From positions 388,697 to 452,696 of the forward strand of contig NZ_CP017675.1 in NCBI RefSeq assembly GCF_001870225.1: DNA of 64,000 nucleotides, given 5' to 3'. The notes beneath the pieces were generated by a model. The model was not told the DNA's origin. It searched no databases and saw nothing but the letters and a program-made list of their open reading frames with translations. A program made the translations under genes and the position numbers. Shown one piece after another: positions 43,905 through 52,283 of the stretch; within the stretch, counting starts at the first letter, position 1, and the number at the start of each line of letters is the position of its first letter. This DNA comes from Gloeomargarita lithophora Alchichica-D10 (GTDB taxonomy: Bacteria > Cyanobacteriota > Cyanobacteriia > Gloeomargaritales > Gloeomargaritaceae).

Positions 43905-44498
43905 TTAGGACAAAGCCGTGCGACCTTGTTTGGCTAAGCGCACCAGCAAAAAATAAGCCAGACAAAAACTATACACAATCAAGCCCACAATCCCCCAAAA
44001 ACCCAAATCCGCCGGGGACGTGCCCCGATGAAACCATTCCCGGTAGCCCCAGGGAGCCGCCAGCCACACCCGGCATTGAGCGTCCGCCAGCAGGGCAGGC
44101 ATATTCTTCAGGCCACAGCCCAAAAAAGGCACCATTGCCACCGCCCCCAACCCCGCCGCCCAGGTGACAATCCACCGCCAGATATTCGTTACCCGTGCCA
44201 GCAGACCCGGACGCTCGACAATTTCCTCATTCAAATCCAGCCAAAACCACAGGGAAACGGGCATCAGCACCTGCGCCAAAAAAGAAACCCAAAAACTCAC
44301 CGGCAAAGCGGCAATCATCAAATACACATTGATCATCAGCAAACTCGCCACCTGCCAATAAATTCGCAACAGGGTGACCACCGCCCGCGCCCGCTGACTC
44401 CACGCCCACACCAACAAACCCAAGGGCACCAGCACATAAAATAGCACTGCCACACGGTAATACATCCAAACCAAAGTACTTAACCAGGCTTCTGGCAT
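43905..44498 (-). CDS. DUF3177 integral membrane protein
   Basis: The 197-residue protein has five or six hydrophobic helices (VAVLFYVLVPLGLLVWAW, VASLLMINVYLMIAALPVSFW, VSFLAQVLMPVSLWFWLDL, WIVTWAAGLGAVAMVPFLGC, GFWGIVGLIVYSFCLAYFLLV) and a conserved-looking loop AAPWGYREWFHRGTSPADL. DUF3177 is almost restricted to cyanobacteria, with no known role. It is co-transcribed with the small protein downstream. Confidence 0.83.
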   Translation of the reverse strand: MPEAWLSTLVWMYYRVAVLFYVLVPLGLLVWAWSQRARAVVTLLRIYWQVASLLMINVYLMIAALPVSFWVSFLAQVLMPVSLWFWLDLNEEIVERPGLLARVTNIWRWIVTWAAGLGAVAMVPFLGCGLKNMPALLADAQCRVWLAAPWGYREWFHRGTSPADLGFWGIVGLIVYSFCLAYFLLVRLAKQGRTALS

Positions 44499-44601
44499 GG
44501 GTGGGGGGTGAAATCACAGCAAATCCAGTCTAAACCAATTCCGCTTGCCCCCCGGTCACGATAGTATTAAGGAGTGTAAACATTAAAAAAATCTAAACAT
44601 C

Positions 44602-45822
44602 TTGGCGCAAACCAGTGGCTATAGCCTGCGGTGGCTCAAAGGGGTGGGGGAGGTGGCCGCCGCCGAGTGGAATGCCCTGGCATTGCCCTTGGAAACGCCG
44701 TTTTTGGAGTGGGAATGGCTCAACCATTTGGAAACCTCCGGCAGTGCGATGGTGCGTACGGGTTGGTTGCCCCGGCATTTGACCCTCTGGCGGGGGGATC
44801 ATCTGGTGGCGGCGGCGCCCCTGTACCTGAAGGGGCACAGTTACGGGGAATTTGTCTTTGACCACCAGTGGGCGGAGTTGGCCTACCGGGTCGGGGAACC
44901 CTACTATCCCAAGCTGGTGGGGATGACTCCTTTTACCCCGGCGGTGGGCTATCGGTTTTTGCAGGCGGACGGGGAAACCGGGGTGAATGAGTTATTTTTA
45001 GAAGCCATTGACCAGTTTTGCCAGCAGGAGGGGATTTCCAGTTGTCATTTTTTGTTTGCTGACCCCCAATGGAGCGAGGCGATCCAGCCCCTGGGATGCC
45101 ATCGTTGGTTGCACCACCATTATCTTTGGCAAAACCACCACTACCAATCTTTTGCAGATTATCTCGCCCATTTCAATGCCAACCAACGGCGCAATATCAA
45201 GCGAGAACGGCAGGCGGTACAAAATGCGGGTTTGCAGATGCACACCTTTCACGGGGCGGACATTCCCGAACATTTTTTGAGTTTAATGTATGACTTGTAT
45301 AGCAATACCTGTGACCGGTTTTTGTGGGGCAGTAAGTATCTAACTCGGCAATTTTTTCAAAATTTACACCGGGATTATCGGCATCGCTTGTTATTCAGCG
45401 TGGCCTGCACAGAACAGGGAGCCAGTGAACCGGTGGGGATGGCCTTTTGTATTATCAAAAACCAGCAATTGTATGGCCGGTACTGGGGGACTTGGCAGGA
45501 GGTGGATTCCCTTCATTTTGAAACCTGTTATTACACGCCGATTGCCTGGGCGATTGGGCGGGGGGTGCAGACCTTTGATCCAGGGGCGGGGGGGCGGCAC
45601 AAGAAACGGCGAGGTTTTTGGGCAACGCCAAACTTTAGTTTGCATCGGTTTTACACCCACCGGTTGGGGGCGATTTTGCCCGAATATATCCATCAGACCA
45701 ATGAATATACGGTGCAGGAAGTGCAGGCGATCAACGAAAATATCCCCCTCAAGGCCACGCCGCCGGTGACCGAGGTGGCGGGAATGTCCCTATCCTTGGC
45801 GGAGGAGTCGGAGGCGGAGTAA
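44602..45822 (+). CDS. FemAB/GNAT-like peptidogalycan biosynthesis protein (DUF482 type)
   Basis: The 406-residue protein begins with a TTG codon (LRWLKGVGEVAAAEWNALALPLETPFLEWEWL). It has RHLTLWRGDHLVAAAPLYLKGHSYGEFVFDHQWAELA, AHFNANQRRNIKRERQAV and a C-terminal FETCYYTPIAWAIGRGVQTFDPGAGGRHKKRRGFWA. This matches the COG3146/DUF482 group. It uses a double GNAT fold like FemAB, but its substrate is not defined. No ATG gives the same N-terminus. Confidence 0.83.
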   Translation: MAQTSGYSLRWLKGVGEVAAAEWNALALPLETPFLEWEWLNHLETSGSAMVRTGWLPRHLTLWRGDHLVAAAPLYLKGHSYGEFVFDHQWAELAYRVGEPYYPKLVGMTPFTPAVGYRFLQADGETGVNELFLEAIDQFCQQEGISSCHFLFADPQWSEAIQPLGCHRWLHHHYLWQNHHYQSFADYLAHFNANQRRNIKRERQAVQNAGLQMHTFHGADIPEHFLSLMYDLYSNTCDRFLWGSKYLTRQFFQNLHRDYRHRLLFSVACTEQGASEPVGMAFCIIKNQQLYGRYWGTWQEVDSLHFETCYYTPIAWAIGRGVQTFDPGAGGRHKKRRGFWATPNFSLHRFYTHRLGAILPEYIHQTNEYTVQEVQAINENIPLKATPPVTEVAGMSLSLAEESEAE

Positions 45823-45849
45823 GAAGCCAGGCCGTATCTCCCGATTAAA

Positions 45850-45925
45850 GAACACCTCTATAATTCTTTGCATTACCAGAGAATTATCTCGCTGGAATAA
45901 TGGTCAAAATTCAATTGGGATTGCT
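45850..45925. repeat. Chimeric element: family A left end joined to family B right end
   Basis: The left part (GAACACCTCTATAATTCTTTGC, then AGAGAATTATCTCGCTGGAATAATGG) is family A. The right part (TCAAAATTCAATTGGGATTGCTATA) is a family B end. It lies in the gap between the FemAB-like gene and the DUF29 cluster. Confidence 0.6.
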
Positions 45926-45959
45926 ATAGGGTGGCAATGGGAGTATTCGTCATCGGAAA

Positions 45960-46406
45960 TTACTCAGGCAAAAAATCCTCATCCAAAACCTGCTCCGCCG
46001 TGAATGGACATTCTAAGGAAAAGGTGGCAATCGTAATCTCAGTTTCCACACTAGCCATTTTTCTGGCTCCTTGATAACAGTGGGCAAATGTTTCTAAAAA
46101 ATGTCGCTTCAAGCTAGGACTGTTTCTAAAGTCTCTGCTCAATCTTTGGCGATGTTCCAATAGGGTTACCCGCCAACTATTAGAACGCTTATTTGGTTGA
46201 TATTTATATTTTAATAGATGTACTAAAATCATTTCTAAATTACTTTCAATACTCTTTTTTTCACTCCTGCCCATAGTTTCGATCTCTTCAATTAGATTTG
46301 CTACATCCAGCTTCTCGAATTTTCCGGTTTTCAACAATTCCGCAGTCTGCTCTAACCACAGATAGAAATCCTGTTCGTATAGGGTGGTGACGGGAGTATT
46401 TGTCAT
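45960..46406 (-). CDS. DUF29 family protein, tandem copy 3
   Basis: The 148-residue protein shows the DUF29 pattern: YEQDFYLWLEQTAELLKTG, KLDVANLIEEIETMGRSEKKSIESNLE, LVHLLKYKYQPNKRSNSWRVTLLEHRQRL. DUF29 is an expanded cyanobacterial family of unknown function. It is the last of three adjacent leftward copies whose N-termini (MTNTP, then TTLYEQDF) and C-termini (CPFTAEQVLDEDFLPE) are identical, while the middle differs. Confidence 0.87.
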   Translation of the reverse strand: MTNTPVTTLYEQDFYLWLEQTAELLKTGKFEKLDVANLIEEIETMGRSEKKSIESNLEMILVHLLKYKYQPNKRSNSWRVTLLEHRQRLSRDFRNSPSLKRHFLETFAHCYQGARKMASVETEITIATFSLECPFTAEQVLDEDFLPE

Positions 46407-46412
46407 GGGAAG

Positions 46413-46859
46413 TTACTCAGGCAAAAAATCCTCATCCAAAACCTGCTCCGCCGTGAACGGACATTCTAAGGGAAAGGTAGCCATGGACATTCCTGTTTCT
46501 TGGACAGCTTTTTTTCGGGCTTTGGTGTAGCATTTGTCCATCACATCTAGTAAGTATGTTCCCAAGCTAGGACTATCCTCTAAAATGTCTTCTAATCGAA
46601 AACGATGTTCTAAAATGCTGAAACGCCAACTATTAGAACGTTTTTCTGACTGATATTTATATTTTAATAAGTGCATCAAAATTACTTCTAAATTGCTTCG
46701 TAAGGCTTGTCTCTGGCTACTACTCATACCTTTTATCTCTTCAAGCAAGTGCCGTACATCCAGCTTCTCGAATTTTCCAGTTTTCAATAATTCTGCAGTC
46801 TGTTCTAACCACAGATAAAAATCCTGCTCGTATAGGGTGGTGACGGGAGTATTTGTCAT
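46413..46859 (-). CDS. DUF29 family protein, tandem copy 2
   Basis: This copy is 148 residues and starts 6 nt after the copy-1 stop. The first 35 residues match copy 3, and residues about 50-78 (SSQRQALRSNLEVILMHLLKYKYQSEKR) match copy 1. The two halves therefore resemble different sisters, as expected after recombination or gene conversion. The segment RHLLEEIKGMSSSQ replaces NLIEEIETMGRSE of copy 3. Function is unknown. Confidence 0.87.
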   Translation of the reverse strand: MTNTPVTTLYEQDFYLWLEQTAELLKTGKFEKLDVRHLLEEIKGMSSSQRQALRSNLEVILMHLLKYKYQSEKRSNSWRFSILEHRFRLEDILEDSPSLGTYLLDVMDKCYTKARKKAVQETGMSMATFPLECPFTAEQVLDEDFLPE

Positions 46860-46865
46860 GGGAAA

Positions 46866-47312
46866 TTACTCTGGCAAAAAATCTTCATCCAAAACCTGCT
46901 CCGCCGTAAATGGACATTCTAAGGGAAAGAGAGTAATTGACATTCCTGTTTCGACACTCGCTAGTTTCCTTGCCCCTTGATAGCAGTAGGCAAATGTTTC
47001 TAAAAAATATCGTCTGAGGCTTGGGCTAAATTGAAATGAATCTTCCAATCTACGCCGATGTTCCAACAAAGTATAACGCCAACTATTAGAACGTTTTTCT
47101 GACTGATACTTATATTTTAATAAGTGCATCAAAATTACTTCTAAATTGCTTCGTAAAGCCTGCTTTTCACTCCTGCCTATAGTTTCGATTTCTTCAATTA
47201 GATTTTCTACATCCAGTTTTTCTAAATGCCCGGATTTTAAGGATGCCACAGTTTCTTCTAACCATAGACAAAAATCCTGCTCATAGAGGGTAGTGATGGG
47301 CGTGTTGGTCAT
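46866..47312 (-). CDS. DUF29 family protein, tandem copy 1
   Basis: This is the promoter-proximal 148-residue copy. Its N-terminus is the most divergent (ITTLYEQDFCLWLEETVASLKSGHLEKLDVENLIEEIETIG), while its centre matches copy 2 and its C-terminus matches both sisters. Starts of the three genes are exactly 453 bp apart, the hallmark of an unequal-crossover triplication. Transcription is leftward as one unit. Confidence 0.87.
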   Translation of the reverse strand: MTNTPITTLYEQDFCLWLEETVASLKSGHLEKLDVENLIEEIETIGRSEKQALRSNLEVILMHLLKYKYQSEKRSNSWRYTLLEHRRRLEDSFQFSPSLRRYFLETFAYCYQGARKLASVETGMSITLFPLECPFTAEQVLDEDFLPE

Positions 47313-47390
47313 TGGGATTAAATATAAATCAATTGTAAGCGATTATATTCTATCCAGGGGCATGGTTGGAGGGCAACTACCGCCCAACTC

Positions 47391-48464
47391 TTAGGCGGGA
47401 TGATAGTAAAACGCTGAGGCAATCACCACATAACTAGCTAAAAGCAAACTACCCTCTAACCAATTAGAACGTCCGTCCAAGCTGATGATATTGGCCACCG
47501 TCACCGCCACTGCCACGGCAACCACCTCAAATAAATTGAAATTTAAGTCCATCGGTTGCCCCAAAAATTCCCCGGCAATCACCAACACCGGAGCCACCAA
47601 TAAAGCCACCAACGAACTAGAACCCATCGCCACCGATACGGATAAATCCATATTATTTTTCAAGGCCACATTCACCGCCGTCACATACTCCGCCGCTCCC
47701 CCCAACAAGGGCAGCACAATTACCCCGGTAAATAGGGGTGTCAGACCAATTTTGCTGGTGGCGGATTCGATCACACCGACAAAAATTTCCGACTCTACTG
47801 CCACGCCTACGGTCACCACCGCTAAAACCCCTAACCAAAACCAAAGATTCGGTTTTTCGTGTTCTGCACCCAATTCCACTACCCCCACATCGTAGAGATA
47901 ACTATGGGTTTTCAAAGAAAAAACCAGGGTCAAACCATAAACAATAATCAATACTAAAGCCACGATTTCCGATAGGTCTTGAATGGCGCGGGGAGCCATG
48001 CCCGATCCTTCGGTGGTACTGGCTAACAAGGTGGGTAAAAAAATAGCAATCACCGCTAAAGTCATGGCGGGGGCATTCACCTGGGGGACAATGGCTTGGA
48101 AATTTTGTTCCTTATGCTTAATACCGCCCAAAAACATCGCCAGCCCCAACACTAACAGTAAATTGGCTACCACCGTTCCCGTAATGCTGGCTTTGACCAC
48201 CTCTATCAATCCCGCCCGCAGAGCCACAATGGCAATAATCAATTCCGTGGCATTGCCAAAGACGGCGTTTAACAACCCCCCCACCCCCGGCCCCGTAACC
48301 AAGGCGATTTCTTCGGTGGCGGTACTCAGCCAAATCGCCAAGGGTACAATCGCCAACCCCGCCGTGACGCAAATGACCAATTCATCCCAGTGGAGCCATT
48401 CCGCCGCCCAGGAAATGGGCAGAAAAACCAGTAAACCAAAGGCAATAATTTGCTTGAGCGGCAT
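47391..48464 (-). CDS. cax: Ca2+/H+ antiporter (CAX family)
   Basis: The 357-residue membrane protein has about eleven hydrophobic helices and the two CAX repeats with their acidic cores: GLLNAVFGNATELIIAIVALRAGL (about 62-85) and GGAAEYVTAVNVALKNNMDLSVSVAMGSS (about 254-282). These transporters export Ca2+ from the cytoplasm in exchange for protons. Length and topology are normal. No calcium-binding or biomineralisation gene is adjacent. It shares strand with the DUF29 genes, with a 78-nt gap. Confidence 0.92.
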   Translation of the reverse strand: MPLKQIIAFGLLVFLPISWAAEWLHWDELVICVTAGLAIVPLAIWLSTATEEIALVTGPGVGGLLNAVFGNATELIIAIVALRAGLIEVVKASITGTVVANLLLVLGLAMFLGGIKHKEQNFQAIVPQVNAPAMTLAVIAIFLPTLLASTTEGSGMAPRAIQDLSEIVALVLIIVYGLTLVFSLKTHSYLYDVGVVELGAEHEKPNLWFWLGVLAVVTVGVAVESEIFVGVIESATSKIGLTPLFTGVIVLPLLGGAAEYVTAVNVALKNNMDLSVSVAMGSSSLVALLVAPVLVIAGEFLGQPMDLNFNLFEVVAVAVAVTVANIISLDGRSNWLEGSLLLASYVVIASAFYYHPA

Positions 48465-48568
48465 GGGGCAGGGGATTTATCCAAAAGGGCTTAGTTATCA
48501 TAGCAGGTTGTGATACGAGCTTTGGCCGCAGGGAGGCTACACTAGGGACAACCCCATCCCCAGTGGTT

Positions 48569-50218
48569 ATGGCACCTGCGGAGCATCCCATCACAGGGCA
48601 TACCCTCGTCTGGCAACAACTCAAAAGCGGTCACCTCACCCCCATCGCCGCCCTCGCTTTGCTGGTAGAACCGGATGGAACGGTGAATTTACCCCTGCTC
48701 AACCCGGATGTCAGCCGCCGGTTTTTTCAAAAAGTTATCCCCAACCCCAGTCTGCCAACGGTATTGCCCCTATTGCTCTGGCGCAATTGTTATTACCTGG
48801 GCATTTGTGACCCCCTCACCCCGGAACAGGTTGCTTTTATCAGCAATCGCACCCGCACGGGGATTGAAACCGTAGCCATTCGCCCGGAAAGTTACCGCCA
48901 ATGGTACCGGCAACGCAGCGCCACCACCCCGAATCAAATCACCATTACAGCGATGGTCAACCCCCTCACCGGGGAACTGGATCGGGCGGATGCGGCGGAA
49001 GATGCGGAACTGTACCTGGGTAAGGCGGACAATTCCATCCATCGCATCAACGCCATGCTGGGGGTTGCCCTCAAACACCGCGCCAGCGATATTCACCTGG
49101 AACCGGGCGGGGATGGCCTGCGGGTGCGGTTTCGGATTGATGGGATCATGCGCCCGATTACCACCCTGCCCCCCGCCCTCAGCCGTCCCACGGTAGTCGC
49201 CACCAAAGTCATGGCCGAGATGGATATTGCCGACAGTCGCCGTCCCCACGATGGCCGGATTGGCAAAAAATACCTCAACGATGTGGGCGGGGCGAAAAAT
49301 CTGGATTTGCGGGTGAGTACCCTGCCCTGTGTCGGCGGCGAAAAGGTGGTCATTCGTCTCCTGCCCCAGGAAAATCCCTTTACCAACTTGGAGGATTTGG
49401 GCTTGCATGGCTCGACCCTGGCGACCTACACCCATTGGCTCCACCAACCCCAAGGTCTGGTGATTCTGACCGGGCCGACGGGTTCGGGTAAAACCAGTAC
49501 TTTGTACACCAGTTTGCAACTCATTGCCACGCCGGAAGTGAATGTGACCACGGTGGAAGACCCGGTGGAGTACGTTTTGCCTTACATTACCCAGACCCAG
49601 GTGCATGTGCGGGCGGGGATGACCTTTGCCGCTGGCCTGCGCTCGATTTTACGCCAAGACCCGGACATCATCATGGTGGGGGAAATCCGGGATGGGGAAA
49701 CCGCTGAAACCGTGGTACGGGCGGCCTTAACCGGACATTTGGTGCTGACTACCATGCACACCATTGATGCGGCCACCGCCATTCCTCGCCTGCGGGATTT
49801 GGGACCTGATCCGGGGTTAATCAGCGATGCGTTGTTGGGGGTGGTAGGCCAGCGGTTGGTACGCAAAATTTGCCCCCACTGCACGGCGCCCTACACGCCT
49901 ACGCCGCAGGAGTTGGCCTGGTTGGGACTCACCCCGGAGCATCCCTTAGCGCACCACTGGCAGCGGGGCAAAGGTTGTGACCAGTGTTTGGGAACCGGGT
50001 ATTTGGGGCGGTTGGCGGTGCTGGAGGTGTTGAATGCGGATGACCGGATTCGCCAGTTGGTCTATGGGGGTACGATTGGGGAATTGCGGCGATATTTAGC
50101 GGACATTGATTTTGATTCCTTCCGCAAGGATGGCATCCGCAAAATTAGCCAAGGCTTAACGACGTTGAGTGAAATTCGCCGGGTACTGCCCTACAGCATT
50201 CACCAGTGCGGCGGGTAG
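48569..50218 (+). CDS. PilB/GspE-type secretion or pilus assembly ATPase
   Basis: The 549-residue protein has a short N-terminal domain and the type II/IV assembly ATPase core. Walker A is GPTGSGKTSTLYTSL, the Asp box TTVEDPVEYVLP, Walker B ILRQDPDIIMVGEIRDGETAE and the His box LTGHLVLTTMHTIDA. A CPHC/CDQC zinc site closes it. It is about 100 residues shorter than the usual cyanobacterial PilB because the N-terminus is reduced, so it may be a second, PilB2-like motor. A GTG two codons upstream is possible. No pilC or pilT is adjacent. Confidence 0.88.
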   Translation: MAPAEHPITGHTLVWQQLKSGHLTPIAALALLVEPDGTVNLPLLNPDVSRRFFQKVIPNPSLPTVLPLLLWRNCYYLGICDPLTPEQVAFISNRTRTGIETVAIRPESYRQWYRQRSATTPNQITITAMVNPLTGELDRADAAEDAELYLGKADNSIHRINAMLGVALKHRASDIHLEPGGDGLRVRFRIDGIMRPITTLPPALSRPTVVATKVMAEMDIADSRRPHDGRIGKKYLNDVGGAKNLDLRVSTLPCVGGEKVVIRLLPQENPFTNLEDLGLHGSTLATYTHWLHQPQGLVILTGPTGSGKTSTLYTSLQLIATPEVNVTTVEDPVEYVLPYITQTQVHVRAGMTFAAGLRSILRQDPDIIMVGEIRDGETAETVVRAALTGHLVLTTMHTIDAATAIPRLRDLGPDPGLISDALLGVVGQRLVRKICPHCTAPYTPTPQELAWLGLTPEHPLAHHWQRGKGCDQCLGTGYLGRLAVLEVLNADDRIRQLVYGGTIGELRRYLADIDFDSFRKDGIRKISQGLTTLSEIRRVLPYSIHQCGG

Positions 50219-50270
50219 GATGGCGATGCAGAGATATAGTAATCCGACGTTGCTGAATCTGGGTATGATA

Positions 50271-51203
50271 CTAGAAAAACAGCATAGGGAAAGCATACCA
50301 TCCGGCCAAAATCACAAAGAAAATAGAGAACACATCCAGAACAGTGAGAATAAGAACGCGCTGGATGTCAATCAACGCCCTTTGGTGCAATGTCCAGACG
50401 ACAAATCCAAAGATACAATTCGTGAGCAATGCAGTTCCGAAGAATGGAAGCCATCTTTGCGAAACAGCCAGAAATAGCCACACGGCGGCGAGAATGTGGA
50501 GATATTTCATGGCGCGAATAGTTAATTCACTCCCAAATACCGTTGGGAATGTGCGTCGTCCGGCAAGACTATCGGAGTGAATGTCCCTAATGTCGCCAGC
50601 ATTACAGGCGGGAATCATCCTGAGAAATACGAAGAACGCAAACGCCGCCCCAGCAGTGAGATTAAATTCTGCGGTGAGCACGGCAGGGAAAAGCATTGTT
50701 GCTCCCCATACGGCGGAAACATAGAGCGACTTCACATAGGGAATGTCTTTAGCGCGAAATTGGATGCGGGCAGGAACTCCCGGCAATCGGTTCAGCAGTG
50801 AAAAACTGTAAAAGACTCCAAGCAAAGAAAGAAACGCAAATAGACCCAGAGAATAGATGCGAGTGGGTGGACTCGATGCCAAAGTGATAACTCCAGCCGA
50901 AACAGCAAAGGGAAACCCCGTCAGGAGAAACACGGTAGCACTATTCAAATCCCAAGCTGCAACTCGTTCAGGGGTGTCAAAGTCACTGGCGTTATCTTTC
51001 CATCGGTCAACATTGTAGATGCCCATCATCAAACCGAATGAGAGCAGGAAAATAAGTGATGCCCAGCTCAACGGCACGTCCCGAACAAACGCCGATCCCT
51101 TGGCGAGAACCACGCCCGCCATACCGAGTCCACCGGCGCTAAGACCCGCAACAACACCATACGGCTCCAAATACACCAAACCTCTAAAAATCCATTTCAG
51201 CAT
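50271..51203 (-). CDS. UbiA-like prenyltransferase
   Basis: The 310-residue membrane protein has about eight hydrophobic helices and two Asp-rich motifs in UbiA position: GIYNVDRWKDNASDFD near residue 62 (in place of NDxxDxxxD) and ACNAGDIRDIHSDSLAGRRTFPTVFG near residue 205. UbiA enzymes join a prenyl diphosphate to an aromatic or lipid acceptor in the membrane. It matches none of the standard ones closely by eye (chlG, ubiA, menA, hemO-type). It starts 2 nt after the synthase-like gene stop, so the two form one operon, and base and codon use look different from the neighbours. Confidence 0.7.
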   Translation of the reverse strand: MLKWIFRGLVYLEPYGVVAGLSAGGLGMAGVVLAKGSAFVRDVPLSWASLIFLLSFGLMMGIYNVDRWKDNASDFDTPERVAAWDLNSATVFLLTGFPFAVSAGVITLASSPPTRIYSLGLFAFLSLLGVFYSFSLLNRLPGVPARIQFRAKDIPYVKSLYVSAVWGATMLFPAVLTAEFNLTAGAAFAFFVFLRMIPACNAGDIRDIHSDSLAGRRTFPTVFGSELTIRAMKYLHILAAVWLFLAVSQRWLPFFGTALLTNCIFGFVVWTLHQRALIDIQRVLILTVLDVFSIFFVILAGWYAFPMLFF

Positions 51204-51205
51204 GG

Positions 51206-51796
51206 CTATCGCTTAAGCTCGGTGGTTCGATTTCGGAGCCAGCGATCAGGCAACTCAGCAATCTCCACTCGCATCAAAACCACAGGCGTGTTGGTCAACG
51301 TATAGGCATCCCGGCGGGCAACAGTCCGCATACCAAGGAGTTTCTGGTAAACACGTTCATGGCTGGGATCAAAGATAAACACTGAAGTATCAATGCCATA
51401 GTCCAAATAGTCGTCCACAACGCCTTGAATGAGGGAGAGGACAAGAGGGCGTTGATTTTGGTAACGTTTTTGAGTCGCAATTCGCCATGAGCCTGCAAGA
51501 CGCTTGCCTTCAAGACGAATCAAATCACACTCAGCCTGGAAATCATCGTCCACATGAAGCCCGTGGGGGCTGTCCAATGTCCAACTGATCGTGCCAATGA
51601 TTTCTTCTTCGTACACAGCCACAAGAACGGTCGTCTCCGGGATGGCATCCAAGTGAGCGTTGTAAATCAGAAGACCGTTGGGTTGAGGATCGCAGTACCC
51701 CCCCGCAACAAAGGCATCATGGGTGATTCGATAAACGGCCTCCATCTCACTTTCGTCTTTGACCGGGCGGACAATTGGGTGGATTAGAGGTTCCAT
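51206..51796 (-). CDS. N-acyl amino acid synthase-like protein (FeeM/autoinducer-synthase GNAT fold)
   Basis: The 196-residue protein has the pattern of FeeM-type long-chain N-acyl amino acid synthases. It begins VYRITHDAFVAGGYCDPQPNGLLIYN. ETTVLVAVYEEEIIGTISWTLDSPHGLHVDDDF follows, with SWRIATQKRYQNQRPLV and a conserved-type MRTVARRDAYTL near the end. Such GNAT-fold enzymes transfer fatty acyl groups from acyl-ACP to an amino acid or amine. The substrate is unknown. It is paired with a UbiA-like membrane enzyme 2 nt downstream. It lies on the boundary of an intergenic stretch full of repeats. Confidence 0.68.
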   Translation of the reverse strand: MEPLIHPIVRPVKDESEMEAVYRITHDAFVAGGYCDPQPNGLLIYNAHLDAIPETTVLVAVYEEEIIGTISWTLDSPHGLHVDDDFQAECDLIRLEGKRLAGSWRIATQKRYQNQRPLVLSLIQGVVDDYLDYGIDTSVFIFDPSHERVYQKLLGMRTVARRDAYTLTNTPVVLMRVEIAELPDRWLRNRTTELKR

Positions 51797-52283
51797 GTTG
51801 CTGGCGTATTACTGGCTTGGCTGGTTGGAAGAGAGAAATTCAGAAAACACATAACCATCAAACTCGCTTGCCGTTATTAACTTTGAACGATTTGTATATC
51901 TTAACATAGGGTCAGGTGCAATGATTTGTTATTTTTTCCACTTTACAATTTATTCACCAGTTTGTCATATTATTCAGTGAGAGCCTATTCAAAATCAAAC
52001 GATAGCAATCCGATTTGAATTTTGAAAAACAGGTGCAGGAGCAATGCCCCCGGACTTGTATTTTGCAGAATTTTTGTTTATAAATCCGGTGCGATTGGTA
52101 TATGGCGAGATAATTTTCTATATTACCGACTCAATGCTAAAACATCCGTGAAATAAGAGGACATCTCTATTTAGGACACCTCTATTTATTGGCACCCGCA
52201 GAAAGTCATCTCGCTGGAATGCCGGTATTACTGAGAACCGCTGTAATTGGAAAGCCTGGGTTTTTCAGGAATTTTCTCAACCT
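51797..52283. repeat. Repeat-rich intergenic stretch (family A and B fragments)
   Basis: A family B copy spans about 52003-52100 (TAGCAATCCGATTTGAATTTTG to GCGATTGGTA). About 52128-52146 (ACCGACTCAATGCTAAAAC) is a reverse-complement match to sequence near 2134. Two family A left ends in tandem follow: GGACATCTCTATTTA at 52159 and GGACACCTCTATTTATTGG at 52174. The second runs to about 52240. No gene is visible. The nesting shows repeated insertion at one site. Confidence 0.7.

Noticed and set aside
47391-48464. Calcium antiporter as a sign of an adjacent biomineralisation gene such as calcyanin
   Set aside because: No protein with glycine-zipper repeats occurs near it in this window, so I draw no such conclusion.
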